From positions 2,046,001 through 2,110,000 of the forward strand of contig OZ246894.1 in the NCBI GenBank assembly GCA_965231925.1: a stretch of DNA of 64,000 bases, read 5' to 3'. Origin of the DNA: Poriferisodalis sp965231925. GTDB lineage: Bacteria; Actinomycetota; Acidimicrobiia; Acidimicrobiales; Poriferisodalaceae. Each line of letters begins with the position of its first letter. Positions within the stretch are counted from its first letter, which is position 1. Made by a program: the position numbers and the translations under genes. A model generated the notes under the pieces. It was not told the origin of the DNA, did not search any database, and saw only the letters and a list, made by a program, of their open reading frames with translations. Below, in pieces: positions 26,226 to 35,717 of the stretch.

Positions 26226-27395
26226 CTAGGCATCGAGGTCGCCGAGGAGGGCGCCGAACTCGCAGAGGGGTACTGCTGTGGCTTCGCTGCGCTCTTGAAG
26301 TTGGTCACCGCCGTAGACGATGGCTGCCGAGGCAATTCCGGGGATGGTGCGCGCGATGCGGCGCAAGCCGGTGAACCAGGCCCCGGCAAGAGTGACGCCG
26401 GACTTGATCTCGACCGCGGTGAGACCGTCGGGAGTCGGGTAGAGGAGGTCGCATTCGAGGCCGTCAGCTGTACGGAAGAACGACAATTCGGCGAAGCGGG
26501 CGTTGTTGTGGGAGTGCTTGACCGCCTCTGATATGACGGCATTCTCGAACAGATGGCCGCGCAATGGGTGGGCGGCCAGCTGCTCGCTGTTGCGGATGCC
26601 GATCAGGTAGCTCGCCAAGCCGACATCGACGAAGTAGAGCTTCGACGCCTTCGTGAGGCGCTTGCGGATGTTGGTGCGGTACGGCGGCAAGCGGAAGACA
26701 ATGTCGCTCGCCTCGAGAACGCTCAGCCATTTGCTGGCCGTCGGCTGCGACACACCCGCATCAGCGCCGAGGCTGGACAGGTTCACGAGCTGGCCGACTC
26801 GCCCGGCGCACAGTCGGATGAACCGGCGGAAGGCAGCCAGATCGCTGATCCCGCCGATCCGCTGAGCATCACGCTCCACATAGGTGACCGAGTAGTCGGC
26901 GAGCGCCTGCGTCGGGTTGAGCCCTTGATCGTGAATCCGGGGATAGCACCCTGCGTACAGGATCTCATCGACAGCGTCGGATGCCCCGGCGAGGCGGCAT
27001 TCCGCAAGCGTGAACGGCAACAGGCGCAGCGGCGCTGTGCGGCCGGCGAGCGACTGGCTGATCGTCGAAGTCAGGTTGAACTGCTCGCTGCCTGTGAGCA
27101 CGAACTGCCCGTTGCGACGGTCCTCGTCCACCATGACCTGGAGATACGAGAGCAAGCTCGGCACGCGCTGTGTCTCGTCGAGCACCGCACCGGCGGGGAA
27201 TTGCGCCAAGAAGCGCAGCGGGTCCGACTCGGCGAACTCCTGGGTGTCAGGGCCTTCAAGGTTGGCATAAGCCAAGTGCGCAAATGCGCTACGGCATAGT
27301 GTCGTTTTGCCCGACTGGCGAGGGCCGGTGACCGTGACAATCGGGTATTGCTCGAACAGCCGCAGCAGAAGCGGCGTGATCTGGCGATTGATCAC
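26226..27395 (-). CDS. AAA-family ATPase with DUF4143 domain
   Basis: A 389-aa protein. The Walker A motif GPRQSGKTT lies at residues 24-32 and Walker B in GAVLDETQRVP, followed by the sensor-like LTGSEQF. A winged-helix-like middle (GADAGVSQPTASKWLSVLEA) and a C-terminal DUF4143 part with ECDLLYPTPDGLTAVEIKSG, resembling a PD-(D/E)XK nuclease core, complete the family's layout. Such STAND-like ATPases are scattered accessory genes, often in defence or mobile regions. GTG 27395 follows TATGGT by 6 bases, again suggesting leaderless transcription; a low-GC stretch lies upstream. Confidence 0.9.
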   Translation of the reverse strand: MINRQITPLLLRLFEQYPIVTVTGPRQSGKTTLCRSAFAHLAYANLEGPDTQEFAESDPLRFLAQFPAGAVLDETQRVPSLLSYLQVMVDEDRRNGQFVLTGSEQFNLTSTISQSLAGRTAPLRLLPFTLAECRLAGASDAVDEILYAGCYPRIHDQGLNPTQALADYSVTYVERDAQRIGGISDLAAFRRFIRLCAGRVGQLVNLSSLGADAGVSQPTASKWLSVLEASDIVFRLPPYRTNIRKRLTKASKLYFVDVGLASYLIGIRNSEQLAAHPLRGHLFENAVISEAVKHSHNNARFAELSFFRTADGLECDLLYPTPDGLTAVEIKSGVTLAGAWFTGLRRIARTIPGIASAAIVYGGDQLQERSEATAVPLCEFGALLGDLDA

Positions 27396-27637
27396 GCGCC
27401 CACCATATCAGAAGGCCGTAAATTCAATTTTCCAATTTGAAAGAACGGCATAAACGGTCATATGCCGTGTCGGATCTGAGCGCTGCCCCGGCAAGACAGC
27501 GTGGGCGAGCATGAGGTCCGTCGCTGCGTGGAGCGAACGGGTCGCTGCATTGTCGCCTGGGATGTCAAGCAGTCGTGTCCTGCGCGGCATCTCCGTGGGC
27601 GACTAGCGCTGTCCGCGGAACCTAACCTCGGCCCGGT

Positions 27638-29209
<1,572 letters not shown>

Positions 29210-29284
29210 TCGCACGGCCGATTGCGTCGTCCGCGACCGAACACCATCAAAGCATGATGCTCTGTAACGGCAACGAATCATGTT

Positions 29285-29305
29285 GCAACTCAGTTGCGTT
29301 AGGCT
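29285..29305 (+). promoter_or_regulatory. Operator and -10 box of the Xre/RES operon
   Basis: GCAACT-C-AGTTGC is a perfect 6-1-6 inverted repeat (29285-29297), immediately followed by TAGGCT (29300-29305), which ends 6 bases before the GTG at 29312. An antitoxin dimer bound there would block the polymerase, the usual autoregulation of such modules. Confidence 0.6.
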
Positions 29306-29311
29306 GGCCCT

Positions 29312-30064
29312 GTGGACGGCTTGCTCGACGGCGAATTGGATGACGTTGCCAGAGAAGCGGCGCGGGCACTTCCGGATGTCGTCGCAGCCTTGGACTCTCT
29401 GATGCCGATGCTCGGCGACTATGCCAGTTCTGCGATTCTGCGGCGGTACCGCTACAACGTCGAATCCGCAGCCTCGGCGCTGGTCGAGTCACCCGCGTAC
29501 TCTTCAGATGCTTCGCTCTCGCCGGCCGCGGCGTTCTGGCTGCTGCGTCCCGTGTTCGTGCAGCTGCCGTGGATTGCGCCCTCCAATGACGGGATCGGCG
29601 CCATCACCGTGCTCGTCGACAGAGTGCGCGGGCTAGCAGGCGGTCTGCCTCACCAGTGTGTGCGAGCGCGCACCGACATCGACGAGCACTACCTGGTGTG
29701 GTTCTCCAAGGCCATGGGCGACATCGAGTTCGAACACAGGAGTGCCACGCCTCTGCGCAGAGCGATGACCACACTGGACCTGTCGAGCGGCGCTTTCGCT
29801 GACCTCATGGGGGTCACCCGTCAAGCGGTCGACAAGTGGCTCGCCGGCGGGCCACCACCGCAGCGGCTGCCCAAGATCGGCACAATCGTCGAGATCGCTG
29901 ACATTCTTCGATATCGGCTGCGCGAGGGCATGCCGCCGATCGTCGCCCGCCGAAGCGCCGCCGCCTACGGGGACCGCACGATGCTCGAACTGATCGCTGC
30001 CGACGAGCACCAATGGCTGCTCCGCGATATCGAGAAGATGTTCGACTACGCCACGACGCCATGA
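29312..30064 (+). CDS. Xre/MbcA/ParS-type antitoxin with long N-terminal extension
   Basis: A 250-aa protein. The C-terminal part carries a helix-turn-helix (ADLMGVTRQAVDKWLAGG) and a final toxin-binding segment (RTMLELIAADEHQWLLRDIE) as in the Xre-MbcA-ParS antitoxins that pair with RES toxins. Usual antitoxins are about 120-150 aa; here about 150 extra residues precede the HTH and match no domain I recognise. Its stop overlaps the RES gene start (ATGA). It should neutralise the downstream RES enzyme and repress the operon through the palindrome at 29285. Confidence 0.82.
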   Translation: MDGLLDGELDDVAREAARALPDVVAALDSLMPMLGDYASSAILRRYRYNVESAASALVESPAYSSDASLSPAAAFWLLRPVFVQLPWIAPSNDGIGAITVLVDRVRGLAGGLPHQCVRARTDIDEHYLVWFSKAMGDIEFEHRSATPLRRAMTTLDLSSGAFADLMGVTRQAVDKWLAGGPPPQRLPKIGTIVEIADILRYRLREGMPPIVARRSAAAYGDRTMLELIAADEHQWLLRDIEKMFDYATTP

Positions 30065-30576
30065 GCATCGTTACCACGAGCAGCGGCGGCCGTTACCTGC
30101 GCGTCGTGGATTGGCACTGGCACGATCCGCTCGACGCGTCACACTCGGCTGGACCGCCAGGTGGAAGATGGAATCCGGCGGGACTGCAGTGCCTGTATCT
30201 CAACGCAGACATGGACACCGCGCGGGCAAACGCGCTGAGACGCTTCGACGGCCGACCGGTCAGCATTCACGACATCGACCCGGCGAGCGCACCGCACCTC
30301 GTCGAGGTCGAACTCGCCGAAGGCACAGCACTCGACGCGTTCACCGACGAAGGGCTCATCGCCGCAGGCTTGCCGTCGAGCTACCCGACCGGTCCCAGCG
30401 GCCGCATCGTGCCGCACTCCCAATGCCAGCCCATCGGGCGGCAAGCGCACGATCGAGGGCTCAACGGAGTCGACAGCCGATCCGCGGCAGCCGGAGGGAC
30501 GCGTGAACTCGCCTGGTTCCTCGGCCTCGGCACCGCGCGTTTGGTCTCACGCAAACCGAAGAGCGAATGGTGGTAG
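30061..30576 (+). CDS. RES-domain toxin (NAD+-degrading type)
   Basis: A 171-aa protein with the RES core: GGRWNPAGLQCLYLN (conserved Arg), a middle helix reading DTA where family members usually have ETA, and the late TRELAWFLG. RES toxins such as MbcT consume NAD+. ATG 30061 overlaps the antitoxin stop; an upstream in-frame start at 30013 would lie inside the antitoxin gene. Forms a type II module with the preceding Xre-type protein. Confidence 0.82.
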   Translation: MSIVTTSSGGRYLRVVDWHWHDPLDASHSAGPPGGRWNPAGLQCLYLNADMDTARANALRRFDGRPVSIHDIDPASAPHLVEVELAEGTALDAFTDEGLIAAGLPSSYPTGPSGRIVPHSQCQPIGRQAHDRGLNGVDSRSAAAGGTRELAWFLGLGTARLVSRKPKSEWW

Positions 30577-30712
30577 TCGCACACGAGCGACGCTCAACCA
30601 ACCCGCGGGGACCCGCGCCCACTTCCGCATCGGTGTGCATGGCGCTGTCGGCGTTGAAGTCAGAGGTGCTGAGTTCTCGGCTGCAAGGCTGCGGCAACTT
30701 GAAATCGATGAC

Positions 30713-30772
30713 CACATCCAGATTCTAGACATCCGAAATCAAGACGTCAGAAATCTAGATGTCAAGGTGGGG
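30713..30772. repeat. Iteron-like array of four imperfect 15-bp repeats
   Basis: Units start at 30713, 30728, 30743 and 30758. The two central units are GACATCCGAAATCAA and GACGTCAGAAATCTA; the outer two keep the (G/C)A(C/T)(A/G)TC half. Located about 75 bases upstream of the VapB start, it could be a repressor-binding array or decayed coding sequence. Confidence 0.5.
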
Positions 30773-30835
30773 AGGGCACACAGGTCGCCCGACGGCGTAG
30801 CCAAGATGTGACGACATATGCGAACCAAAAAGCGC

Positions 30836-30841
30836 TACAAT
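30836..30841 (+). promoter_or_regulatory. -10 box TACAAT of the VapBC-like operon with flanking CATATG sites
   Basis: TACAAT ends 6 bases before ATG 30848, predicting a leaderless mRNA. The palindrome CATATG occurs on both sides (30815-30820 and 30845-30850), 30 bases apart, bracketing the box as an operator pair would. Confidence 0.5.
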
Positions 30842-30847
30842 GGCCAT

Positions 30848-31105
30848 ATGGAAGCAGGCGTGCGTGAACTGCGAGACCATCTCAGCAGGTATCTGGCGGC
30901 GGTGCGGGATGGTGCGGAGGTGGTGGTCACCGATCACGGCAAGGCGTTCGCGCGGCTGATTCCGCTTGCAGGTCCTCGTGCAATTGACCGGCTGATCGCC
31001 GATGGAGTGGTGACCGCCGCGAGCGTCCCGCGTAGGCCTCTGGCGACGGCCGAGGTCACCGGAACGGCACCAGTTAGCGATCTGCTGGCTGAACAGCGCA
31101 GGTGA
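30848..31105 (+). CDS. Phd/YefM-type antitoxin (VapB-like)
   Basis: An 85-aa antitoxin with the Phd/YefM N-terminal DNA-binding pattern MEAGVRELRDHLSRYLAAVR and the strand EVVVTDHGKAFARLIP, followed by a flexible C-terminal toxin-binding tail. ATG 30848 is favoured over ATG 30818 because a -10 box lies between them. It overlaps the PIN-toxin gene by 4 bases (GTGA). Confidence 0.88.
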   Translation: MEAGVRELRDHLSRYLAAVRDGAEVVVTDHGKAFARLIPLAGPRAIDRLIADGVVTAASVPRRPLATAEVTGTAPVSDLLAEQRR

Positions 31106-31524
31106 TTGCCTATTTCGACACTTCCGCGTTCATCCCCCTGATCGTCGACGAGCCGTCGTCGGTGCTCTGCATGAGGCTGTGGAACGAGGCAACTCGGGCG
31201 GTGAGCGTGCGCCTCTTGTATGCGGAAGCCCGAGCGGCGTTCGCCATGGCACAGCGCCTCGGTCGGCTCAGCAGGTTGCAGCTTGCGACTGCTGTCGGGA
31301 AACTCGACGAGCTGAGTCTTGGACTCGACTGGGTCGAGGTCACCGACTCTCTCGTTCGTGTCGCCGGGAGATTGGCCGAGGAGCATCATCTCCGGGGCTA
31401 CGACGCAGTCCATCTCGCCGCTGGATGCTCACTCGCTGACGGTGACACCGTGTTCGTCAGCGGTGACCGGCAACTGCTCAGCGCCGCTGCCAATGCGGGA
31501 CTCGCGGTCGCAAGCACCCATTGA
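31102..31524 (+). CDS. vapC: PIN-domain toxin (VapC-like)
   Basis: A 140-aa PIN ribonuclease. The acidic metal-binding residues are all visible: Asp in YFDTSAFI, Glu in YAEARAAF, Asp in GYDAVHLAA and Asp in SGDRQLLSAA. The GTG start overlaps the antitoxin stop. Such toxins cut tRNA or rRNA when the antitoxin is degraded. Intact and presumably functional. Confidence 0.9.
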   Translation: MIAYFDTSAFIPLIVDEPSSVLCMRLWNEATRAVSVRLLYAEARAAFAMAQRLGRLSRLQLATAVGKLDELSLGLDWVEVTDSLVRVAGRLAEEHHLRGYDAVHLAAGCSLADGDTVFVSGDRQLLSAAANAGLAVASTH

Positions 31525-31603
31525 TCTCGCCCAGCATCGCGGGCGATGCGCTGGCTGCGCGCGGGGCCTCCCCGACGAGAGCGGTATGGTGCGCGGAGGT
31601 ACC

Positions 31604-31639
31604 ATGACCATGGACTGGGAGACGCCACAGTGGCAGTGA
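31604..31639 (+). CDS. Possible 11-residue leader peptide of the HicBA operon
   Basis: ATG 31604 has GGAGG 5 bases upstream and encodes MTMDWETPQWQ before a TGA that overlaps possible GTG starts of the next gene (31630, 31636). A TATGGT box lies at 31585-31590. The arrangement would couple HicB translation to the leader, but a coincidental short frame cannot be excluded. Confidence 0.4.
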   Translation: MTMDWETPQWQ

Positions 31640-31932
31640 CTTCCTCGAATCCTCCCGAGGTGACCGCAGACGGCCTCTCGCTGGACTCTTGGATCTCGGC
31701 TGCCCTAGCCTCATCGGCGACCGAGGCGGTATACGGCGATGCTGACCCCGAGCAATTCGAAGGATGGTGGACGGAAATTCCGGGGTGTCAAGGTGCATGG
31801 GGGTTCGGCGAGACACCTGATCAATCGCGACGGATGCTTGCAGAAGCGCTTGAGGACTGGGTGCTGATGGAGATCGACGCCGGGCGCGACGTCCCGGTCT
31901 ATTGCGGGCTGCGTGTCGAAGCGGCCCGTTGA
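31630..31932 (+). CDS. HicB-like antitoxin
   Basis: A 100-aa protein with the HicB-type partly degenerate RNase-H-like core: EGWWTEIPGCQGAWGFGETP, then SRRMLAEALEDWVLMEIDAG and the strand DVPVYCGL. GTG 31630 has GGGAG at 8 bases; GTG 31636 is an alternative. Its stop overlaps the TTG start of the HicA-like gene (TTGA). It would sequester the toxin and possibly bind DNA, although no C-terminal HTH/RHH is present. Confidence 0.78.
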   Translation: MAVTSSNPPEVTADGLSLDSWISAALASSATEAVYGDADPEQFEGWWTEIPGCQGAWGFGETPDQSRRMLAEALEDWVLMEIDAGRDVPVYCGLRVEAAR

Positions 31933-32120
31933 GCCGGCGTCTCGGGCCGGCGTCGCGTCGCCAGCTCATCCGATGGCTGCGTGACCGCGGCTGGGACGGA
32001 CCGGTGCGCGGTTCCCGACATGTCGTGCTTCCCACACAGCCAGAGATTGGATCAGGCTTGCTGTTGCGGATCCTGCGACAAGCTGGCTACACACGCGACG
32101 ATTGGCTCGGCGAGTCCTGA
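31929..32120 (+). CDS. HicA-like mRNA interferase toxin
   Basis: A 63-aa double-stranded-RNA-binding-fold protein: RRQLIRWLRDRGWDGPVRGS, then RHVVLP with the catalytic His, and GLLLRILRQAGYTRDDWL. This matches HicA in length and order. The TTG start overlapping the HicB stop is the only one giving the complete domain. Toxin follows antitoxin, the reverse of the usual hicAB order but known for some pairs. Confidence 0.8.
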   Translation: MSRRLGPASRRQLIRWLRDRGWDGPVRGSRHVVLPTQPEIGSGLLLRILRQAGYTRDDWLGES

Positions 32121-32173
32121 CATCCTCATGTGCGAAGTCGGGAATCCGCGCAGCACAGTGCGAGAATGAGCCA

Positions 32174-33457
32174 ATGAGTGGATCGGCTGGGGGTGCGCCG
32201 CAGATCGACGGCGAGCGGCTGATGGGGCGCCTCGACGAATTGGCGCAGATCGGCGCCATCGAGGGAACGCAGGGCAACTGCCGGCTCGCGCTCACCGATG
32301 AGGACCGCGCTGGACGCGACCTGGTCGGAACGTGGATGGCCGACCTGGGACTCGACATCACTGTTGACGGGCTCGGCAACGTCGTGGCGTGCACCGAGGC
32401 GGGCCGCGTCGCCGACTCGGTGATGATGGGCAGCCACATCGACACCGTCGCCACCGGAGGGCGCTACGACGGCAACCTCGGCGTGCTGGCCGGCCTGGAG
32501 GTGATCGAGTCGGTGCTGTCCAGCGGCCGGATGCCGGCACGCCCATTGTCGGTGGGGTACTTCACCGACGAGGAAGGCAGCCGGTTCGCTCCCGACATGC
32601 TCGGCAGCCTCGCGTATGTGGGCGGCATGGCCCTCGAGGAAGCTCTGGAGATCACCGACCGCGATGGCATCGCGGTCGGCGACGAACTGGACCGCATTGG
32701 CTATCGCGGAGCGGCGCCTGTGCCCGGCACTGTCCCATTTGCATTCATGGAACTGCACATCGAGCAGGGTCCTGTGCTTGAGTTCCACGAGACCCAGATC
32801 GGCGTGGTGGAAGGCGTGCAGGGCATCTCGTGGACGGAAGTCACGCTGCGTGGGCAGTCCAACCATGCGGGCACCACGCCGATGCCGCTGCGACGCGACG
32901 CAGGGCTCGCGGCGTGCCGCATTGCGAACGAGGTGCGTGACCTTGCGCACAACATCGGCGACTCGCAGGTCGGCACGGTGGGCGCAATCTCGCTTGTGCC
33001 GAACCTGGTGAACGTCATCGCAGGTTCGGCCACGATGACGGTGGACCTGCGCAACACCTCCGAGGCGATGCTGCAACACGCCGAGTCGCGGCTCGACGAG
33101 ATCGTGTCGCGCAACGCCGAAGACGAACATCTCGATGCGTCGATGCGTCGCACCGCCCGCTTCGAGCCGGTTGAGTTTCACCCTGCAGTGATCGACCTGG
33201 TCGAGCGCTGCGCCGCCGAGGCCGGCTTGACGCACCGCCGCATGCCCTCGGGCGCGGGCCACGATGCGCAGATGCTGGCGCGGGTGTGCCCGACCGCCAT
33301 GATCTTCGTGCCCAGTTTCGACGGCGTCAGCCACAACCCAGCCGAGTACACCGCAGAGCAAGACATCGAAGCGGGAGCGAACCTGCTTGCCGACGTGGTG
33401 TGGCGTCTCGCGAACGGCGAAATCGACAGCGAGATCGTCGAGAGCGGGGCGACATGA
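32174..33457 (+). CDS. M20-family N-carbamoyl-L-amino-acid hydrolase / allantoate amidohydrolase
   Basis: A 427-aa zinc hydrolase. Metal and catalytic motifs: GSHIDTVATGGRYDGNLGVL, YFTDEEGSRF, ELHIEQGPVLE, GQSNHAGTTPMPLRRDA and SGAGHDAQML. These define the carbamoylase/allantoate amidohydrolase/beta-ureidopropionase branch of M20. It hydrolyses a ureido group, releasing CO2 and ammonia. It overlaps the D-carbamoylase gene by 4 bases. Hydantoin, allantoate or dihydropyrimidine breakdown are the candidate pathways. Confidence 0.9.
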   Translation: MSGSAGGAPQIDGERLMGRLDELAQIGAIEGTQGNCRLALTDEDRAGRDLVGTWMADLGLDITVDGLGNVVACTEAGRVADSVMMGSHIDTVATGGRYDGNLGVLAGLEVIESVLSSGRMPARPLSVGYFTDEEGSRFAPDMLGSLAYVGGMALEEALEITDRDGIAVGDELDRIGYRGAAPVPGTVPFAFMELHIEQGPVLEFHETQIGVVEGVQGISWTEVTLRGQSNHAGTTPMPLRRDAGLAACRIANEVRDLAHNIGDSQVGTVGAISLVPNLVNVIAGSATMTVDLRNTSEAMLQHAESRLDEIVSRNAEDEHLDASMRRTARFEPVEFHPAVIDLVERCAAEAGLTHRRMPSGAGHDAQMLARVCPTAMIFVPSFDGVSHNPAEYTAEQDIEAGANLLADVVWRLANGEIDSEIVESGAT

Positions 33458-34395
33458 GACCGCTCACTGTCGGCGCCGCGCAGCTCGGGCCGATCGCCCG
33501 CTACGAGACGCGGGCCAGCGTGGTCAAGCGCCTGATCGCCCTGCTTCGTCAAGGTGCCGAGCGAGGCTGCGAGGTGGTGGTGTTCCCCGAATTGGCGCTC
33601 ACCACCTTCTTTCCCCGGTGGTATTTCCCCGACGATTCACCCGAGTTGCTCGCGTACTTCGAGACCGAGATGCCCTCCCCGCAGACGCAACCCCTCTTCG
33701 ACGAAGCCAAGCGCCTCGGCATCGGCTTCCACCTGGGGTACGCCGAACTGACCCCGGACGGGCACCGTTACAACACCGCCATCCTCGTCGACTCCGACGG
33801 CACCCTCCTCGCCAAATACCGCAAGGTGCACATTCCCGGGCACGAAGAGCACGAGCCACAGCGCCCCTTCCAGCATCTCGAGCGCCGCTACTTCGAAGAG
33901 TCCGCCGAGGGCTTCAGCGTGTGGCGGGCATTCGGGGGAGTCATGGGCATTGCGCTGTGCAACGACCGGCGCTGGCCCGAGACCTACCGCGTCATGGGCC
34001 TGCAAGGCGTCGAGATGATCTTCATCGGCTACAACACGCCGCTGCACTACGCGCCAGACCCGATCCAGGATCCGCTGCAGGCATTCCACAACCATCTGGT
34101 GATGCAGGCAGGCGCCTACCAGAACGGCACCTGGGTGGTCGGCGTCGCCAAGGGCGGTACCGAGGAAGGCGTGGAGTCGCTGGCGCACTCGGCGGTGATT
34201 GCGCCGTCGGGCCAGATCGTCGCTCAGGCAGTCACCGACGGCGACGAGCTCATCACCGCCCGATGCGATCTGGACTGGTGCTCGCAGTACAAGGAGACGC
34301 TGTTCGACTTCAGCCGCTACCGCAGGCCCGAGGCCTACCAGCTGATCGGCCAGCAGAAGGGCGTCATTCCGCCGCCACAAGAGAGTGACGGGTGA
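33454..34395 (+). CDS. Nitrilase-superfamily N-carbamoyl-D-amino-acid hydrolase
   Basis: A 313-aa nitrilase-fold amidase. The Glu-Lys-Cys triad is clear: Glu in VVFPELALTTFFPRWY, Lys in KYRKVHIPG, Cys in ALCNDRRWPETYRVMGLQ. The CNDRRWPE sequence is typical of D-carbamoylases. ATG 33454 overlaps the upstream stop. Together the two coupled genes could process carbamoyl amino acids of both configurations, although the natural substrate may be another ureido compound. Confidence 0.9.
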   Translation: MRPLTVGAAQLGPIARYETRASVVKRLIALLRQGAERGCEVVVFPELALTTFFPRWYFPDDSPELLAYFETEMPSPQTQPLFDEAKRLGIGFHLGYAELTPDGHRYNTAILVDSDGTLLAKYRKVHIPGHEEHEPQRPFQHLERRYFEESAEGFSVWRAFGGVMGIALCNDRRWPETYRVMGLQGVEMIFIGYNTPLHYAPDPIQDPLQAFHNHLVMQAGAYQNGTWVVGVAKGGTEEGVESLAHSAVIAPSGQIVAQAVTDGDELITARCDLDWCSQYKETLFDFSRYRRPEAYQLIGQQKGVIPPPQESDG

Positions 34396-34418
34396 TCTGC
34401 CTCCAAGGGGTGCATGGA

Positions 34419-35480
34419 TCAGTCGTGCTCGGGACCGGTGCCCGCCGCGGCCGGCTCTGCACCCCCATGTGCCGCCGGTGCGATGCTGTGGGGCTTGCCA
34501 GTCACTGGGTCCGCTGCGGCGAGCGCGGCTTTGGCGCTGTGCACATACTCAGCACACGCCGCCAACTGTTCGTCGGCGGAATCGGCGCCTTCGCTCAACA
34601 CGCGCCCCAGGGTGATTTCGGCCGCGGTGACTGCTGCAGGGGCAAGCAGTCTGGCGAGCTGAGCGGTCTTGTCGAGTGTGGCTTGCGGCAGAGCCGACGG
34701 GTAGGTGCCGCCTATCCGCCAGCTCGACACGTCGTCATAGGCTTCCCGGCTCGGACGCATCGTGTTGGCCGCCAACGGGGCGAGCGCGTCTTGCAGAGCG
34801 CTCGGCAGGTGTCCCGCCAGAGCGAGCAGCCTGGCGATGCTGTGAGTCCGCTCCGAAGTGACACCGCTTGCTGCGCACCACGCTTTGAGCGCGTTCTCTA
34901 TCGTCATCGACGCTCCGGCGCACAGGCCGCGCAAGCGATCTGCGCGCCGTAACGAGACGACGTCTTCGATGCCGTCGACGGTGCGAACCTCGCCTTGGTC
35001 GGGCCGGCACTCGCGAATCATGTCCCGAAGCGCCAGGCGCATGTCGGTGAGCCGTTCGACGGCTTCGCTCAGGTTGCTGTCTGGCACGCCGATCTCCTTG
35101 TCCCACCGCACAGCGCCCGGCTGAGGTTCCCGCTCGAACAGCGTCCGCTGCTGCCCGGCGGCGACGCTTGCCTCGAACGACGAGCTCACGTTGGTGATGC
35201 GATGACGCCACTCGGGCCAGTCTGTGACATGAACATCGACAGGCATCCCCGCGGCGGCGGCGCATTTCGTCTCGAGCTGCCATCGACGCGGATACCGCTC
35301 GGCGTAGTCGATGTCGTCGAACACGGCCACAAGGTCGATGTCGCTGCGGTCCTGTGCGGTGCCCGCAGCCAGCGACCCGTGCAGCAGCACCATCGCGACG
35401 CCTTCCGCGGCGAGCACGTCCGCAGCGGCTTGCGCGCGTTCCACTGTGGGGACGAGCCGCACATCGGCACGCACAGCCAT
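34419..35480 (-). CDS. Fused MNT-type nucleotidyltransferase and HEPN-like protein
   Basis: A 353-aa protein. The N-terminal nucleotidyltransferase carries LLHGSLAAGTAQDRSDIDLV (G35-S36, D47, D49) as in minimal nucleotidyltransferases. A helical C-terminal half (about 170-290) with LRGLCAGASMTIENALKAWC and SERTHSIARLL resembles HEPN domains. MNT and HEPN are normally separate antitoxin and toxin proteins; here they share one chain. TAGCCT ends 6 bases before ATG 35480, fitting leaderless expression. Function could be self-contained AMPylation control of a HEPN RNase, or antibiotic nucleotidyl transfer (kanamycin-nucleotidyltransferase-like). Convergent with the D-carbamoylase gene. Confidence 0.72.
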   Translation of the reverse strand: MAVRADVRLVPTVERAQAAADVLAAEGVAMVLLHGSLAAGTAQDRSDIDLVAVFDDIDYAERYPRRWQLETKCAAAAGMPVDVHVTDWPEWRHRITNVSSSFEASVAAGQQRTLFEREPQPGAVRWDKEIGVPDSNLSEAVERLTDMRLALRDMIRECRPDQGEVRTVDGIEDVVSLRRADRLRGLCAGASMTIENALKAWCAASGVTSERTHSIARLLALAGHLPSALQDALAPLAANTMRPSREAYDDVSSWRIGGTYPSALPQATLDKTAQLARLLAPAAVTAAEITLGRVLSEGADSADEQLAACAEYVHSAKAALAAADPVTGKPHSIAPAAHGGAEPAAAGTGPEHD

Positions 35481-35701
35481 GGGCACAGGCTAATCCGCCA
35501 TCGATATTGCAGCGGCCCGAAGCGCTGCGCGGACCAGACCTCCCCTCTGGAGGTCGGTTGGGGTGCTTGGCGGGTTGGGTGTGGTGTTGTAGCCTGACGC
35601 GGATGCGGCTGCGCTGTGGTGCTGTTGACGGTGATGCCGCTGGACCGGATTGTGATCGACGAAAGAAATGGGTGCTGTTGTGAGAGCAGGGCTGAGTTTG
35701 C

Positions 35702-35714
35702 GGGGGGGGGGGGG
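35702..35714 (+). repeat. G13 homopolymer upstream of a signal-peptide gene
   Basis: Thirteen consecutive G residues lie 3 bases before the GTG start at 35718, taking the place of the ribosome binding site. Length changes would alter initiation and the reading frame joined to ATG 35668; a candidate phase-variation tract. Confidence 0.7.
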
Positions 35715-35717
35715 TCT

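Larger units (their letters stand above)
30577..30847. other. Intergenic region between RES and VapBC modules
   Basis: 271 bases with lower GC in the second half. Apart from a cluster of 15-base repeats and the promoter of the next pair, I see no gene; a frame through the repeats has no start of its own. Confidence 0.5.

Noticed and set aside
30503..30811. Frame through the 15-bp repeats giving LDIRN-type pentapeptides
   Set aside because: It begins inside the RES gene in another frame and has no start of its own; the periodicity comes from the DNA repeat.
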